A stretch of 64,000 nt of DNA from Moniliophthora roreri (lineage: Eukaryota > Basidiomycota > Agaricomycetes > Agaricales > Marasmiaceae). Position 1 is the stretch's first letter; each line of letters begins with the position of its first letter. The translations under genes and the position numbers were made by a program. Location of the stretch: the NCBI GenBank assembly GCA_001466705.2, contig LATX02000198.1:1-64000 (forward strand). The letters are read 5' to 3'. The notes beneath the pieces are model-generated. The model saw nothing but the letters and a program-made list of their open reading frames with translations, did no database searches and was not told the DNA's origin. Below are positions 1 to 9,299 of the stretch, piece by piece.

Positions 1-431
1 GTTTGTTCGAAGCTTCATCGACAGGTGTGTTCCATGTCAACAGATGAAGATCAATACTCACCCAACGAGAACCCCAATTCAGCCAATTAAACTGACAGAG
101 AATTCCTTTCTATTCCAGGTCCGCACCATGGATCTCATTACTGACCTCCCAGAGAGTGATGGTTTTAATTGCATTTTGGTCGTAGTGGACCACTCATCTA
201 TGAAGGGGGTAATTTTTACTCCATGCACGATGATTGATGCACCAGAGGTTGCAGAGATATTAATTCAACAATTGTATAGGAGATTCGGACTCTCTGATTA
301 CATTATTTCGGATTGAGACCTCTGATTTGCAGCAGAAGTCTTCCAGGAAATGGGAAAACAGCTGTCCATAAAACATTCAATGAGCACAGCCTTCCACCCA
401 CAAACAGACAGAGAGACTGAGAGAGTAAACC
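1..431 (+). pseudogene. Ty3/gypsy integrase core fragment
   Basis: The + strand encodes the middle of a retrotransposon integrase. It shows the start of the catalytic core ('TMDLITDLP', the first catalytic Asp), then 'FGLSDYIISD' (second Asp region), and further on '[11 protein letters not shown]', which holds the catalytic Glu. The open frame stops at a TGA at 314-316, where related copies in this window have a coding triplet, and a second TGA follows a few codons later (QF in relatives). Both could come from CGA-to-TGA type transitions. The piece has no start of its own and runs into a single N at 432. It is a dead fragment of a Ty3/gypsy pol gene. In the intact element integrase would insert cDNA into the genome. 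The family is secure; the parent element is not defined. Confidence 0.85.
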
Positions 432-432
432 N
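432..432. other. Assembly gap (single N)
   Basis: A single N separates a + strand integrase piece from a - strand integrase piece covering overlapping parts of the same protein. The join is between two repeat ends, so adjacency is not proven. Confidence 0.9.
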
Positions 433-2470
433 AATAGTCTTTCCATTTCAGTAAATACTTCTGCTGCAAATCTGGGGTCTCAATTGGAGATAATTTTGTC
501 AGGGAGTCCAAATTGTTTATACACGTGTTGGAAAAGGAGTTCCACTGTCCTGTTTGCATCCAGTTTCTTTTTGCACGGAATGAAAATTACCCTCTTTGTA
601 GTGGTGTGGTCCACTATGACAAGAATAGAGTTATCTCCATCTACTTCTGGCAAATCTGTTATCAAGTCCATTGTGATTATCTGAAATGGTAACACATCTT
701 TGTGGCCTCCTATGGGCTGTAAAGGTACTCTTGTGGGATGTGTATTCACTTTCATTTGTTGGCATGCTGTGCACCCATCAACAAATGATTTAATGAATTT
801 AGTCATCTCTGGCCACCAATAATCCTTCTGCACTTGATCTACAGTGTTCCATTGTCCTGGATGACCATGTGGTAGTGCTTCGTGAATGGTTTTCACAATA
901 AGTCTTTGCAATTCATTGTCATCTGGAACATATACTTGGTCTTTGTAAGAGAGCATGTCATTTTCCATTTTCCAGTCTTGCAACGACAATTTGATGGGAG
1001 GAACTCTCTTTTCTATCAAACTTTCTATTGTCATTTGATGGAATTAGTCCATAGTCAACACCCTTCCCAGCATGTCTTTTAGATCTGTATTAATGGTATT
1101 GATGAATAACTTATCTGGTAACATGACAACATCTTTGTTGTCATTATCTTTGTCTCCTACAAGATCCAATCTTTGTGATAGTGTGTCTGATTGTACCATC
1201 TTTGTTCCAGGAACATGTACCAATTGCAGATTGAATTGGAAGAGGAATAAGCTTCATCTAGCTTGTTGTTGATTTAGTTTCTGTGCTGTCTGGTAGTAAG
1301 TTAAGTTTTTATAATCAGAGAGGATCATCACCAGATGAGCTCCTCCTAAGAGGTAATGTTGCCAAGCTTGTAGTGCATTGACAATCACCAAGAGTTCTCT
1401 ATCGTAAATTTCATAATTCCTCTCCATTGGTGTGAATGTGTGAGAGATGTATCCACAGGGGTGTAATTCTCCATCTGGGCCTTTTTGTTGCAGTACTGCT
1501 CCTGTCGCCCATTTCAATGCATCTGCTTCAATTATAAATGGTTGTTGGAGGAATTTCGCTTTTAGGATGTCAAAAGCTATTTGACAATGTTTTGTCCATT
1601 TGAACATGGTTCCCTTTTTTGTTAAGTTGTGTAGAGGTCGAGCCAGTTCTGCATATTTTCCTATGAATTTACGATACAAATTTGCAAAACCTAGGAATGA
1701 TCTCACACCTTTGACTGTTGATGGTGCTTCTCAATCCTTTATTCCTGCCAACTTCGTCAGATCCATCTGGATATTTCCTGGCATGATGACCATTCCCAGA
1801 AATAGTGTCTTCTTTACTTCAAACTTGCACTTTTCTGGCTTGAGGAAAAGATTATTTTCTCATAATCATTCCAGAACGTGTCGAGTTTGTTATTGGTGAA
1901 TCTGTCTTTTATCTGAGAAGATTAGAATATTGTCCATATAGACCACACACCATCCTTTGTTGATGAAGTCTTTCAAGATGTCATTCATAAAAGCCTAGAA
2001 TGTAGTGGGCAAATTTATCAATCCAAAGAACATGACTGTAGGTTCAAATAAGCCTCTAGGTGTTTTAAACATGGCTTTCCATTGGTCACCATCCTTAATC
2101 TGAATATTGTTGTATCCATTTTGTAAGTCCAATTTCATAAAGAGTTGTGCCTTTTTCAATTTATTGATAAGATCCATGACCAAAGGAAGTAGATAGCAAT
2201 TCTTTACTGTCCCATTGTTTAGATTGCAATAATCTTGGCATGGTCGTAAAGCTCCTGCTTCCTTCTTGGCAACAAAGAAAAAGGGTGACACTATTGGAAA
2301 TTTTGAAGGTTGAATGTACCCTTTCTGAAGGTTTTCATCAAGAAATTTGTCCTGTTCTATTCTTTCCTTTGGTGATAACGAGTAAACCTTGCAGTCTTTT
2401 AGTTTGAAATCTGACTTCAGGTTGATGGCATAATCATAAGATTGAGAGGGAGGAAACTATTCGGATTTTT
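433..2470 (-). pseudogene. Ty3/gypsy pol relic: RT, RNase H, integrase
   Basis: On the - strand, reading from the right, there is reverse transcriptase (about 2360-1800; '[15 protein letters not shown]', then 'VVYMDNILIF'), RNase H (1706-1254; 'YEIYDRELL', '[10 protein letters not shown]') and integrase with its H2C2 zinc finger (1034-433; 'CTACQQMKVNTHP', 'TMDLITDLPEVDGDN'). The order RT-RNase H-IN is that of Ty3/gypsy elements. The element is dead. The RT active site reads MDN where the family has MDD (near 1930-1940). A TAG interrupts RT near 1994-1996 (CAG in relatives), and a TGA stands at 480-482 in integrase. Gag and protease are missing on the right, and the left end is cut at the N at 432. 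The upstream LTR would lie right of 2470. Confidence 0.9.
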
Positions 2471-3116
2471 TCTTTTCAAATCTGTCCATGTAATTGGAAA
2501 GGTATGGTGTTATGTTACTTGTGCAGCAACAACAACTACTCAACACCGCGATGACGTAGCGATGTCAAGTTCGAGATAAAGTTTGAGTTCAGAGTCAACA
2601 GTGAGTAATACTCTCTGCTAACTCAGTCGGTTGGAGATGAGCAAGATGTAAGATGGATTAACTAGGTCAAGCTGAAGTAGCTTAGACCTTGAAACTATCT
2701 ACTTATACAATGATTGTAGCTACTAGTTTGGATACAAACTACTGAGTCGACATTGTTGTTTAGTAAACAAGTAGAAAGCAATGGAACATGAAAGAATGTT
2801 GATGAAGTCATAAATAAGGAACATGACATTGTAAGTGATGTTATAGAATAAATTAGAACCGGATAGAATGAAATAGAATAATGAAGTCATAATGATATCA
2901 TTATGACTTCCTAAATATGAAAGGAAGGCATAAGTAGAAAAGAGAGCTGGAAAGGTGTAATTGTCCAGATGTTAATGGGTAGCATAAGCAGAAGTGCTGA
3001 ACAGCACTTAAAAGACATAAATGGGAAAAGGAAAGAAAATAACGTCTGTAAAGTAAGAATACAACATGAGGGTCTGTAAAACGTCTGTAACATATGGAGG
3101 TATAAGATTCTCCAAT
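2471..3116. other. Non-coding repeat-derived stretch, possible diverged LTR
   Basis: No credible gene. A segment near 2640-2760 resembles, with many differences, the minus strand of the LTR-linked repeat near 7250-7380: both share a 'ggtcaagctg.ag.agctt' block followed by 'ctacttata'. It may be a decayed 5' LTR or leader of a related gypsy element. Short frames at 2901-3119 have no recognisable product. Confidence 0.35.
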
Positions 3117-3829
3117 CACTATGTATAAGGTGTTCTTTTTATGCTATTAATACAAAGAAAATACACTCAGAATACTGCTATATATTTGCTTCCAGACAAC
3201 ACTCAGAAGATTCTATTAGTTTCAAGTTGTCATCACATATTGAAAACAGCAAGCATACTCTGGATTTTAATTTCCAGAAGAGTCTGTGTTTTTTAATAAT
3301 TTTATAACAATGAAATTATAAAATTATTCTTTAGTTTTCTAATTACAAATATACTAAATTTTCTGCCTTATAAAATAGTGAGAAAACATTCAGAAAATAA
3401 ATATAAAATTTTAAATTTTATAATCAAGGAAAACATGTTAAATACAAGAGGAAAATTATATGAAAACTATCTAAAAACTACTGTAAAATATAGCATTTCC
3501 ACATGATTTTCCTAGTGTTTTTCAGGTGTTTTCTCTGACTTTCCTACAATAGAAGATTTGGTATTTTTATCTTATCTTATCAGCATTTTCTGAGCATCTT
3601 CAACCAGAGAAAATTATTCTAATATATTGTATTGTCTATTAATTCTCAGCATTTGAAAATTCTATATCTTTTGTTGTTGAAAATTTAGCATCCTCCAGAC
3701 ATATTCTTGTTAAGGGGACACAATTGAAATTTAGAATCTATAAATGCTTTTTTGAAAATTTTCATTGCAAGAAGATTAAGTGTTTTCTCAATCAGAAAAC
3801 CATGTTAAAAGAACACCTTGTATATAGTG
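3117..3829 (-). mobile_element. CACTA-ended non-autonomous element, copy A (full)
   Basis: A 713 bp AT-rich element runs from 'CACTATGTATAAGG' to 'CCTTGTATATAGTG'. About 20 bp of each end are inverted copies. The interior has no long frame and is full of GAAAAC/GTTTTC motifs. Orientation is assigned by the asymmetric subterminal sequence: the 'tgctattaatac' side is on the left here, so this copy is reversed relative to copies B, D and F. The flanks ('caat' left, 'tatt' right) show no clean target duplication. The ends and length fit a MITE. CACTA termini suggest, but do not prove, the CACTA (EnSpm) superfamily. Confidence 0.75.
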
Positions 3830-3944
3830 TATTGATTTGATCTTTCATTCAAGGAGAGGAAGATAGTGATGAGATTAGAATCAATGCTAAGCTATCCACT
3901 TCTCAAATCCTAGCACAAGCTCACAAAGTGAAGACAAAGCCATT
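3830..3944 (+). pseudogene. Ty3/gypsy pol sliver between two MITE copies
   Basis: These 115 bp between elements A and B translate on the + strand to a peptide containing 'STSQILAQAHKVKTK', which resembles the protease-RT linker of fungal gypsy Pol. It is too short for firm assignment, but it suggests both flanking MITEs sit in retroelement DNA. Confidence 0.4.
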
Positions 3945-4586
3945 CACTACATATGAGGTGTTCTTTTAACATGGTTTTCTGATTGAGAAAACACTTAATC
4001 TTCTTGCAAAGAGAATTTTTATAAAACCATATATAAATTCTAAATTTCAATTGTGTCTTCTCAACAAGAATATGCCTGGAGAATACTAAATTTTCAGCAG
4101 CAAAAGATATGGAATTTTCAAATTCTGAGAATTAATAGATAATACAATATATTAGAATAATTTCTATACTGAGAAAACATTAAATTTTCTCTGGTTGAAA
4201 ATCCTCAGAAAATGCTGATAAGATAAGATAAAAATTCCACATTTTCTATTGTGGGAAAATCAGAGAAAACACTAGAAAACACTAGGAAAATGGTAGGAAA
4301 ATCATGTGAAAACACTATATTTTAAAGCAGTTTTTAGATAGTTTTCATATAGTTTTCCTTTTGTATTTAACATGTTTTCTCACTATTTTATAAGGCAGAA
4401 AATTTAGTATATTTGTAATTAGAAAATTAAAGGATAATTCTATAATTTCATTATCATAAAATAATAAAAAAACACAGACTCTTCTGGAAATTAAAATCCA
4501 GAGTATGCTTGCTGTTTTCAATATGTGATGACAACTTGAAACTAATAGAATTTTCTGAGTGTTGTCTGGAAGCAAATATATAGCAG
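3945..4586 (+). mobile_element. CACTA-ended element, copy B (right end lost at gap)
   Basis: It starts 'CACTACATATGAGGTG' followed by 'TTCTTTTAACATGG' and runs colinear with copy D until the N at 4587. Only about 60 bp of the right end are missing. The subterminal region around 4255-4310 has a run of gaaaacacta-type repeats. Confidence 0.7.
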
Positions 4587-4587
4587 N
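4587..4587. other. Assembly gap (single N)
   Basis: A single N lies inside MITE sequence. The right-hand sequence steps back about 330 bp in the element relative to the left, so two different MITE copies were joined here. Confidence 0.9.
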
Positions 4588-5043
4588 TTGTAGGAAAGTC
4601 AGAGAAAACACCTGGAAAACACTAGAAAAATGGTAGGAAAAATGGTAGGAAAATCATATGGAAACACTATATCTTACAGCAGTTTTTAGATAGTTTTCAT
4701 ATAATTTTCCTCTTGTATTTAACATGTTTTCCTTGATTATAAAATTCAAAATTTTATATTTATTTTCTAAATGTTTTCTCACTATTTTATAAGGCAGAAA
4801 ATCTAGTATATTTGTAATCAGAAAACTAAAGAATAATTTTATAATTTCATTGTTATAAAATTATTAAAAAACACAGACTCTTCTGGAAATTAAAATACAG
4901 AATATGCTTGCTGTTTTCAATGTGTGATGATAGCTTGAAACCAATAGAATTTTCTGAATGTTGTCTGGAAGTGAATATATAGCAGTATTCTGAGTGTATT
5001 TCCTTTGTATTAATAGCATGAAAAGAACACCTTGTACATAGTG
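4588..5043 (+). mobile_element. CACTA-ended element, copy B' (left part lost at gap)
   Basis: This is the right half of an element, ending 'AAAAGAACACCTTG' then 'TACATAGTG' at 5043. It differs from copy B at many positions in their overlap, so it is a separate copy rather than its continuation. It ends within the gag-like frame to its right, extending that - strand frame by chance to 4853. Confidence 0.7.
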
Positions 5044-5840
5044 ACACTTCATTGACCCGTTCTGTAATAGGCAGAATAGGAGTTGGTGATCTGTTTTCTA
5101 CTTGCAAACCCCTGTCTTCCAGCTTGTCTTTCTCGTCATCCCATACTGATACAATATAGATGGTTGGTGTCTGGATTGATGGGGATAATGGGGGAGGGTC
5201 TGTTTGTTGTTGAAGAAGAGGGTCTGTTTGTTGTTGAAGAAGAGAGTCTGTTTGTTGAGTGATTATAGTCTGTGAGATTATCTGGATTGGGAGTGGCTGT
5301 GTCAGAGGAGAAGATGATGGACTTGTTGGTTCGGGACATAGTGGGCAGAGTAGTTGGAGGGGAGATGTTTGGGAATTGTTGGGCTCGTTCTGAAGCTCTG
5401 GAGATGACAGAGTCTGGAGAGGAAGATTGAGGTCGTTCATTGGCAGAGGTGTGTACAGAGTAGATAAGGGTTCGCTCGTTGGGAGGTAAGGATGCTGTTC
5501 CCGTTCCTCTGGGATTGGAGCAAGATACATTCAAGTGTCTACTTGCATTGGTCTCGGGGATATAAGTCACTCACTGTTGGAGGTTGAGGAGGTATTGTCC
5601 TTGAGTGATCTCAATCGCTCTTCTAAGTCCTCTTCAGTGTCTTCTGACTGCAAGGAGGAAGGCTGGTTCATTTGGACTAATGTTCTTGTTGGCTGGAAAG
5701 AGCTCCCCCTTGGTACCTGTTTCAGGAACAACTACATGAAGTGGAAGGACCTCGAGATCAGAAGGGGAATGGGGTACCAAAATTGGACCATTCAAAGTGA
5801 AGTCTTTGTCTTCAGTGATACCTCGAGCAAACATGCCCAT
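5044..5840 (-). pseudogene. Gag-like 5' region of a retroelement (tentative)
   Basis: The - strand holds frames of 68 aa (5840-5634) and about 145 aa (5570-5136), very rich in Ser, Thr, Pro and Asn, with a three-fold short repeat around 5210-5260 ('SSTTNRPS' type). It lies directly downstream, on the same strand, of the LTR-like repeat at 5843-7124, where Gag should begin. No CCHC knuckle is visible and I do not recognise the protein by sequence, so Gag is inferred from position and composition. Its 3' part is replaced by MITE copy B'. Confidence 0.4.
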
Positions 5841-5842
5841 TT

Positions 5843-7124
5843 GGTGGTAATTTGTCTAAGAATAAGACTAGTGGAAAGCTACCCAAAAGATAACCTTCAA
5901 AAAGTCTAACTTAGTTTGTTGTGTGAGTGTGGATTGATGTGATCAGAGTTACTGCACTTAGAATGCCAACAAAACCCCTAGCTAGGTTGATTCTCTCTCT
6001 TATGGAAGCAATCTACTTCAAAGTGTTCACCTCCAGAGGAGTATATATGGGTTTTTAAAAAGGGTTTATATTCAAACACACAAACACACACACAAGAACA
6101 TGGTGCACAAAGCACAAAACACAAGAGCTACAGTCCCATACAAAGACTCGATAGCCAATATAGTCTGACCCTATGGAGTTCAAGACTTCTTCAAGATAAC
6201 TACAGCACACAGTGTACTGGAAAAGGTCCTAGACCGATTTCTACAAAGAGTTCAGTGCAGGCACACCCCTTGCTAATACTCTAAGTGTGTCACAACCTGA
6301 TACACACACAGGCCACACTCCAAGTGCCCAAGGCTCCTTCTTGGTGTAAAGTTTCTCTTAGAAAAGCACAACAACACACTCAAGATGTTACTCTTATCTC
6401 TTATGACGCAAGTTCATTATCAGATGTCTATCTCTCTGGAGTCACTCAGGACCAATCTCCAGGGCCTGAAGTAAGGAAGCAAAACTGGAATGGCACACAA
6501 ATTTATACACCAAACAAACTCTTCATGTATTCACAATTGGAGGGGGCAGAGTTACTTGAGCATGTATGAATATCTAGCTGTCCTTATATACAGTCCAAGG
6601 AATATATCTACAGAAAAATAAATAATGTCTGATAATTCAGAAAATGATAAATGAGTGATGGAGATACTAAAAGAGGGAATATTTGGATGTCACAGAGTCT
6701 GGCTACTAGAGTATCCGACCATATCCATGCAGGTATCTATGTTTCCAGGCATTCTGGGCTCTATAATTTGTATTTTCTCTTTTTCTAAGTCGGGTATCTA
6801 TGAGCGGATGGCTGTATCCATCCCGTCTCTTTACAGCATTTCCCATTCCAGTATCCTCACATCAGTAGAGGCCTAGATGCCAAAGTTTCCAAGGTTGGAA
6901 CATGCTGTTACTGTTCCTATCTCCTTTGACAGTGCACACTCGGTCTTATTTAGGACTTCTTATGGGTTTAGATATTCTTTGTATGTCTTGTGGTATCTGT
7001 CTGTAAGTAGTGGATGTCCTTTGGAAGTGAGTTCCATCGTTCCAAGATGACCTTATACCTAGTTAGGTTATCACATATTGTTTAGCTGCTGGTGAATTCT
7101 TTATTAAGAGATCACCTGCTTTGA
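5843..7124 (-). repeat. LTR-like repeat, minus orientation, copy 1
   Basis: This segment recurs at 14973-15355 (same strand, partial) and 15753-17124 (opposite strand). Read on the - strand it has a TATA-like 'ctgtatataagg' near 6575-6590, followed several hundred bases on by a region matching the 'cccaataaaccc' poly(A)-type signal of the + copy, then an end at '...GACAAATTACC'. Promoter then poly(A) signal inside a repeated unit, with integrase upstream and a gag-like frame downstream, is what an LTR should look like. The 5' edge is uncertain: similarity to the other copy continues to about 7612. A 73 aa frame (6655-6876) lies in it but is conserved only as repeat DNA. Confidence 0.6.
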
Positions 7125-8239
7125 CTGTTACAACATGACTTTTTCTTCTTACTCATATGTGATGACCCCAATGCCCGTACTGATATCTGGCAATCCTGTT
7201 TACCAAATTGTTCTTTTTACTTACCAATTCCTTCTTTCAAGTTCTTTTCTTTGTAACGATACGAATTACTCAGCTGCAGATTATTGATCAAGTAGCTATA
7301 TTTAGATAGGCATGGATGTATATAAGTAGGACGATCAGGGTCGAAGCTTCTCCAGCTTGACCTGGTTAAAACTTTATCATAACCTTGTCAGATCACTTCT
7401 GATCTTCTTTCTTAAGTCAATTCATCTGAGTTGGCTTCTAGAATCAAGTCCTTCAAGCTCAAACTTGGATTTAGTGTTGACAGCGAAGGACTCGTGTAAC
7501 ATTGACTCTGATCCATATATTGACTTCGGAGGAGGATCGTTCTATGATCGTTCCTGTTCTAAGTTGTCTTTCTGTTTTGACATCTCCTTTAAGTACCTCT
7601 GTACTGTTTGACTGCAGATTGCACTTTGCAGATATCATAGAAAGGTAAAGTAGAAATTAAAATCCTCTTGATAGCACTTTGAGAGCTTGGTTAACTAGCC
7701 AATGCATTCATTGGGCCATAGTTAGGTTCCCTACAGGTTTCGGAAGTGATCCGTTTTAGATCTGATACATAGATAAGTCAGGAAGTACAGCTTTGACACC
7801 TCTGTATAGCGTATCATATAGCTCTTCATACTTTCCAAGATACTATAGCTTCTCTAAGGCAATGACTAGCAGAGTGGGCTTACTCTAGTCCTTATTACCT
7901 GTTATCTGGTGTCATATTAAAGTGTTCCAATTCAAAAGTAGTGTAAAATGAATAAAAGTGGGTCTTTTCTAGGTTAGACATATTAGCAGTTGATATGTGT
8001 AATAGCTTCACTCATCATTCATTGTTGTCCTTGTAGGAAGAGCAGACATCCTAGTAACGCTCTTTGTCAATCATCATTTTCGATTGCTCTGGTGATCTCA
8101 TCATCGTGATGTTCACTGTTGAGGATGTAGAGTAATTCGAAGATGGTGGGATGGAAGGGGCCAGAGTGGGTGATGTCTTTGGGGAATGCTTGAGTTCATT
8201 GTGAAGAGGAGGACATGTTGGTAAGATGATTGGGGAATT
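7125..8239. other. Retroelement 3' untranslated / LTR-adjacent DNA
   Basis: No gene. On the - strand it is the region downstream of the integrase stop at 8240 and upstream of the LTR-like repeat. The 7500-7612 part recurs inverted at 15753-15850. An 84 aa frame at 7357-7611 overlaps this repeated part and is not supported as a protein. The rest (7613-8239) occurs only in the duplicate at 10470-11096. Confidence 0.6.
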
Positions 8240-9079
8240 TCAATGTAGATTGTGTGTGATTTTATAGGCGAGGTAGAGTTCCATTGAATGTTTTAGTCCA
8301 CTCAGTTTTAGCCATTCATTGTGTGAAGAGTCATACTCTTTCCACAACACGAGGTAGTGGGTTGGTTTTCTCTTTCTACCAGCTGGTCTGTGTCCAATGA
8401 TTGCCTCTACTTCAAATTCTTCTTGTCCTTCTACTATGTCCAGTGGAGGTTCTAGAAAATTCAGTCCATGGGTTTTGTTTTCCTTATACGGTGTGAGAAG
8501 ACCAGCATGAAAAACAGGGTGAATTCTCCATTGAAACAGCAGCTTTAACTTGTAGGTCACTGGTCCTAAAACTTCTTCTATCTTGAATGGTCCTTTGCGT
8601 TTTGGGGATAGTTTTGGAGATGGATATTCAAGCTTTAGATTCTTCCCTTCTAACCAGACCTTTTGGCCCTTTTTGAACTTGTCAAATGTTCTACCGTTTC
8701 TTTCCTTCACTCTTTGAGCGGAAATATCCAATAGTGCCAATGTTTCTTTCTGGAGTTTCTTTAGTTCCAAAATTCTTTGTTTGACAAACAGGACTGAAGA
8801 TTTATCAAAGATTGTGGGAAAGGATCTTGGGTGATAGCCCATTGTGAGGTAAAATGGACTTTGTTGTGTAGTGGAATGGGTTCTGGCATTATGGGTGAAT
8901 TCCACAAAATGAAGTAGGTCTTTCCATCTGGTCTGTTCTTTGGCACAAAAGAATCACAGATATATTTCGAGTTCTTAATTAACCCTTTCAGTTTCACCAT
9001 CTGTTTGGGGATAATAAGCGGTACTTAGCATTTGTTTAATCCCTAATATCCTTTCCATTTCCTTAAAGACTTCTGCAGC
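8240..9079 (-). pseudogene. Ty3/gypsy integrase C-terminus with chromodomain, copy 1
   Basis: A 221 aa open frame (8905-8240) continues an interrupted frame on the right (9000-8761). It carries the end of the integrase core ('NGETERVN'-like region near 9000), the GPY/F-type region ('RKGPFKIEEVLGPVTYKL') and a C-terminal chromodomain ('EVEAIIGHR', 'HYLVLWKEYDSSHNEWL'). In chromoviruses this domain steers integration to modified histones. The frame is broken near 8900-9000 by a frameshift, and the N-terminal half is missing because MITE copy C begins at 9080, within the 'AAEVF' region. The chromodomain itself looks intact with its aromatic residues. Confidence 0.88.
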
Positions 9080-9298
9080 CACTATGTATGAGGTGTTCTT
9101 TTAACATGGTTTTCTGATTGAGAAAACACTTAATCTTCTTGCAAAGAGAATTTTTATAAAACCATATATAAATTCTAAATTTCAATTGTGTCCTCTCAAC
9201 AAGAATATGCCTGGAGAATACTAAATTTTCAGCAGCAAAAGATATGGAATTTTCAAATTCTGAAAATTAATAGATAATACATAATTTCCATACTGAGA
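9080..9298 (+). mobile_element. CACTA-ended element, copy C (truncated by gap)
   Basis: It starts 'CACTATGTATGAGGTG' next to the integrase relic and is cut off by the N at 9299. It is the same insertion as copy D at 11937, seen through the 2.86 kb duplication. Confidence 0.8.
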
Positions 9299-9299
9299 N
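9299..9299. other. Assembly gap (single N)
   Basis: A single N at the exact junction of the two 2,856 bp repeat copies. Confidence 0.95.

Larger units (their letters stand above)
6443..9298. repeat. 2,856 bp direct repeat, first copy
   Basis: Identical to 9300-12155 at an offset of 2857 except for about ten substitutions, clustered at 6464-6475 and about 7747-7860. It ends exactly at the N at 9299, inside MITE copy C. The second copy starts exactly after the N. This is the signature of two overlapping contigs (for example two nuclear haplotypes of a dikaryon) placed end to end. Confidence 0.95.

Noticed and set aside
6655..6876. 73 aa frame repeated at 9512-9733 and, inverted and diverged, at 16099-16320
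   Set aside because: It lies within the LTR-like repeat. The frame is kept by shared DNA ancestry, starts differ, and no domain is visible. Conservation as protein is not shown.
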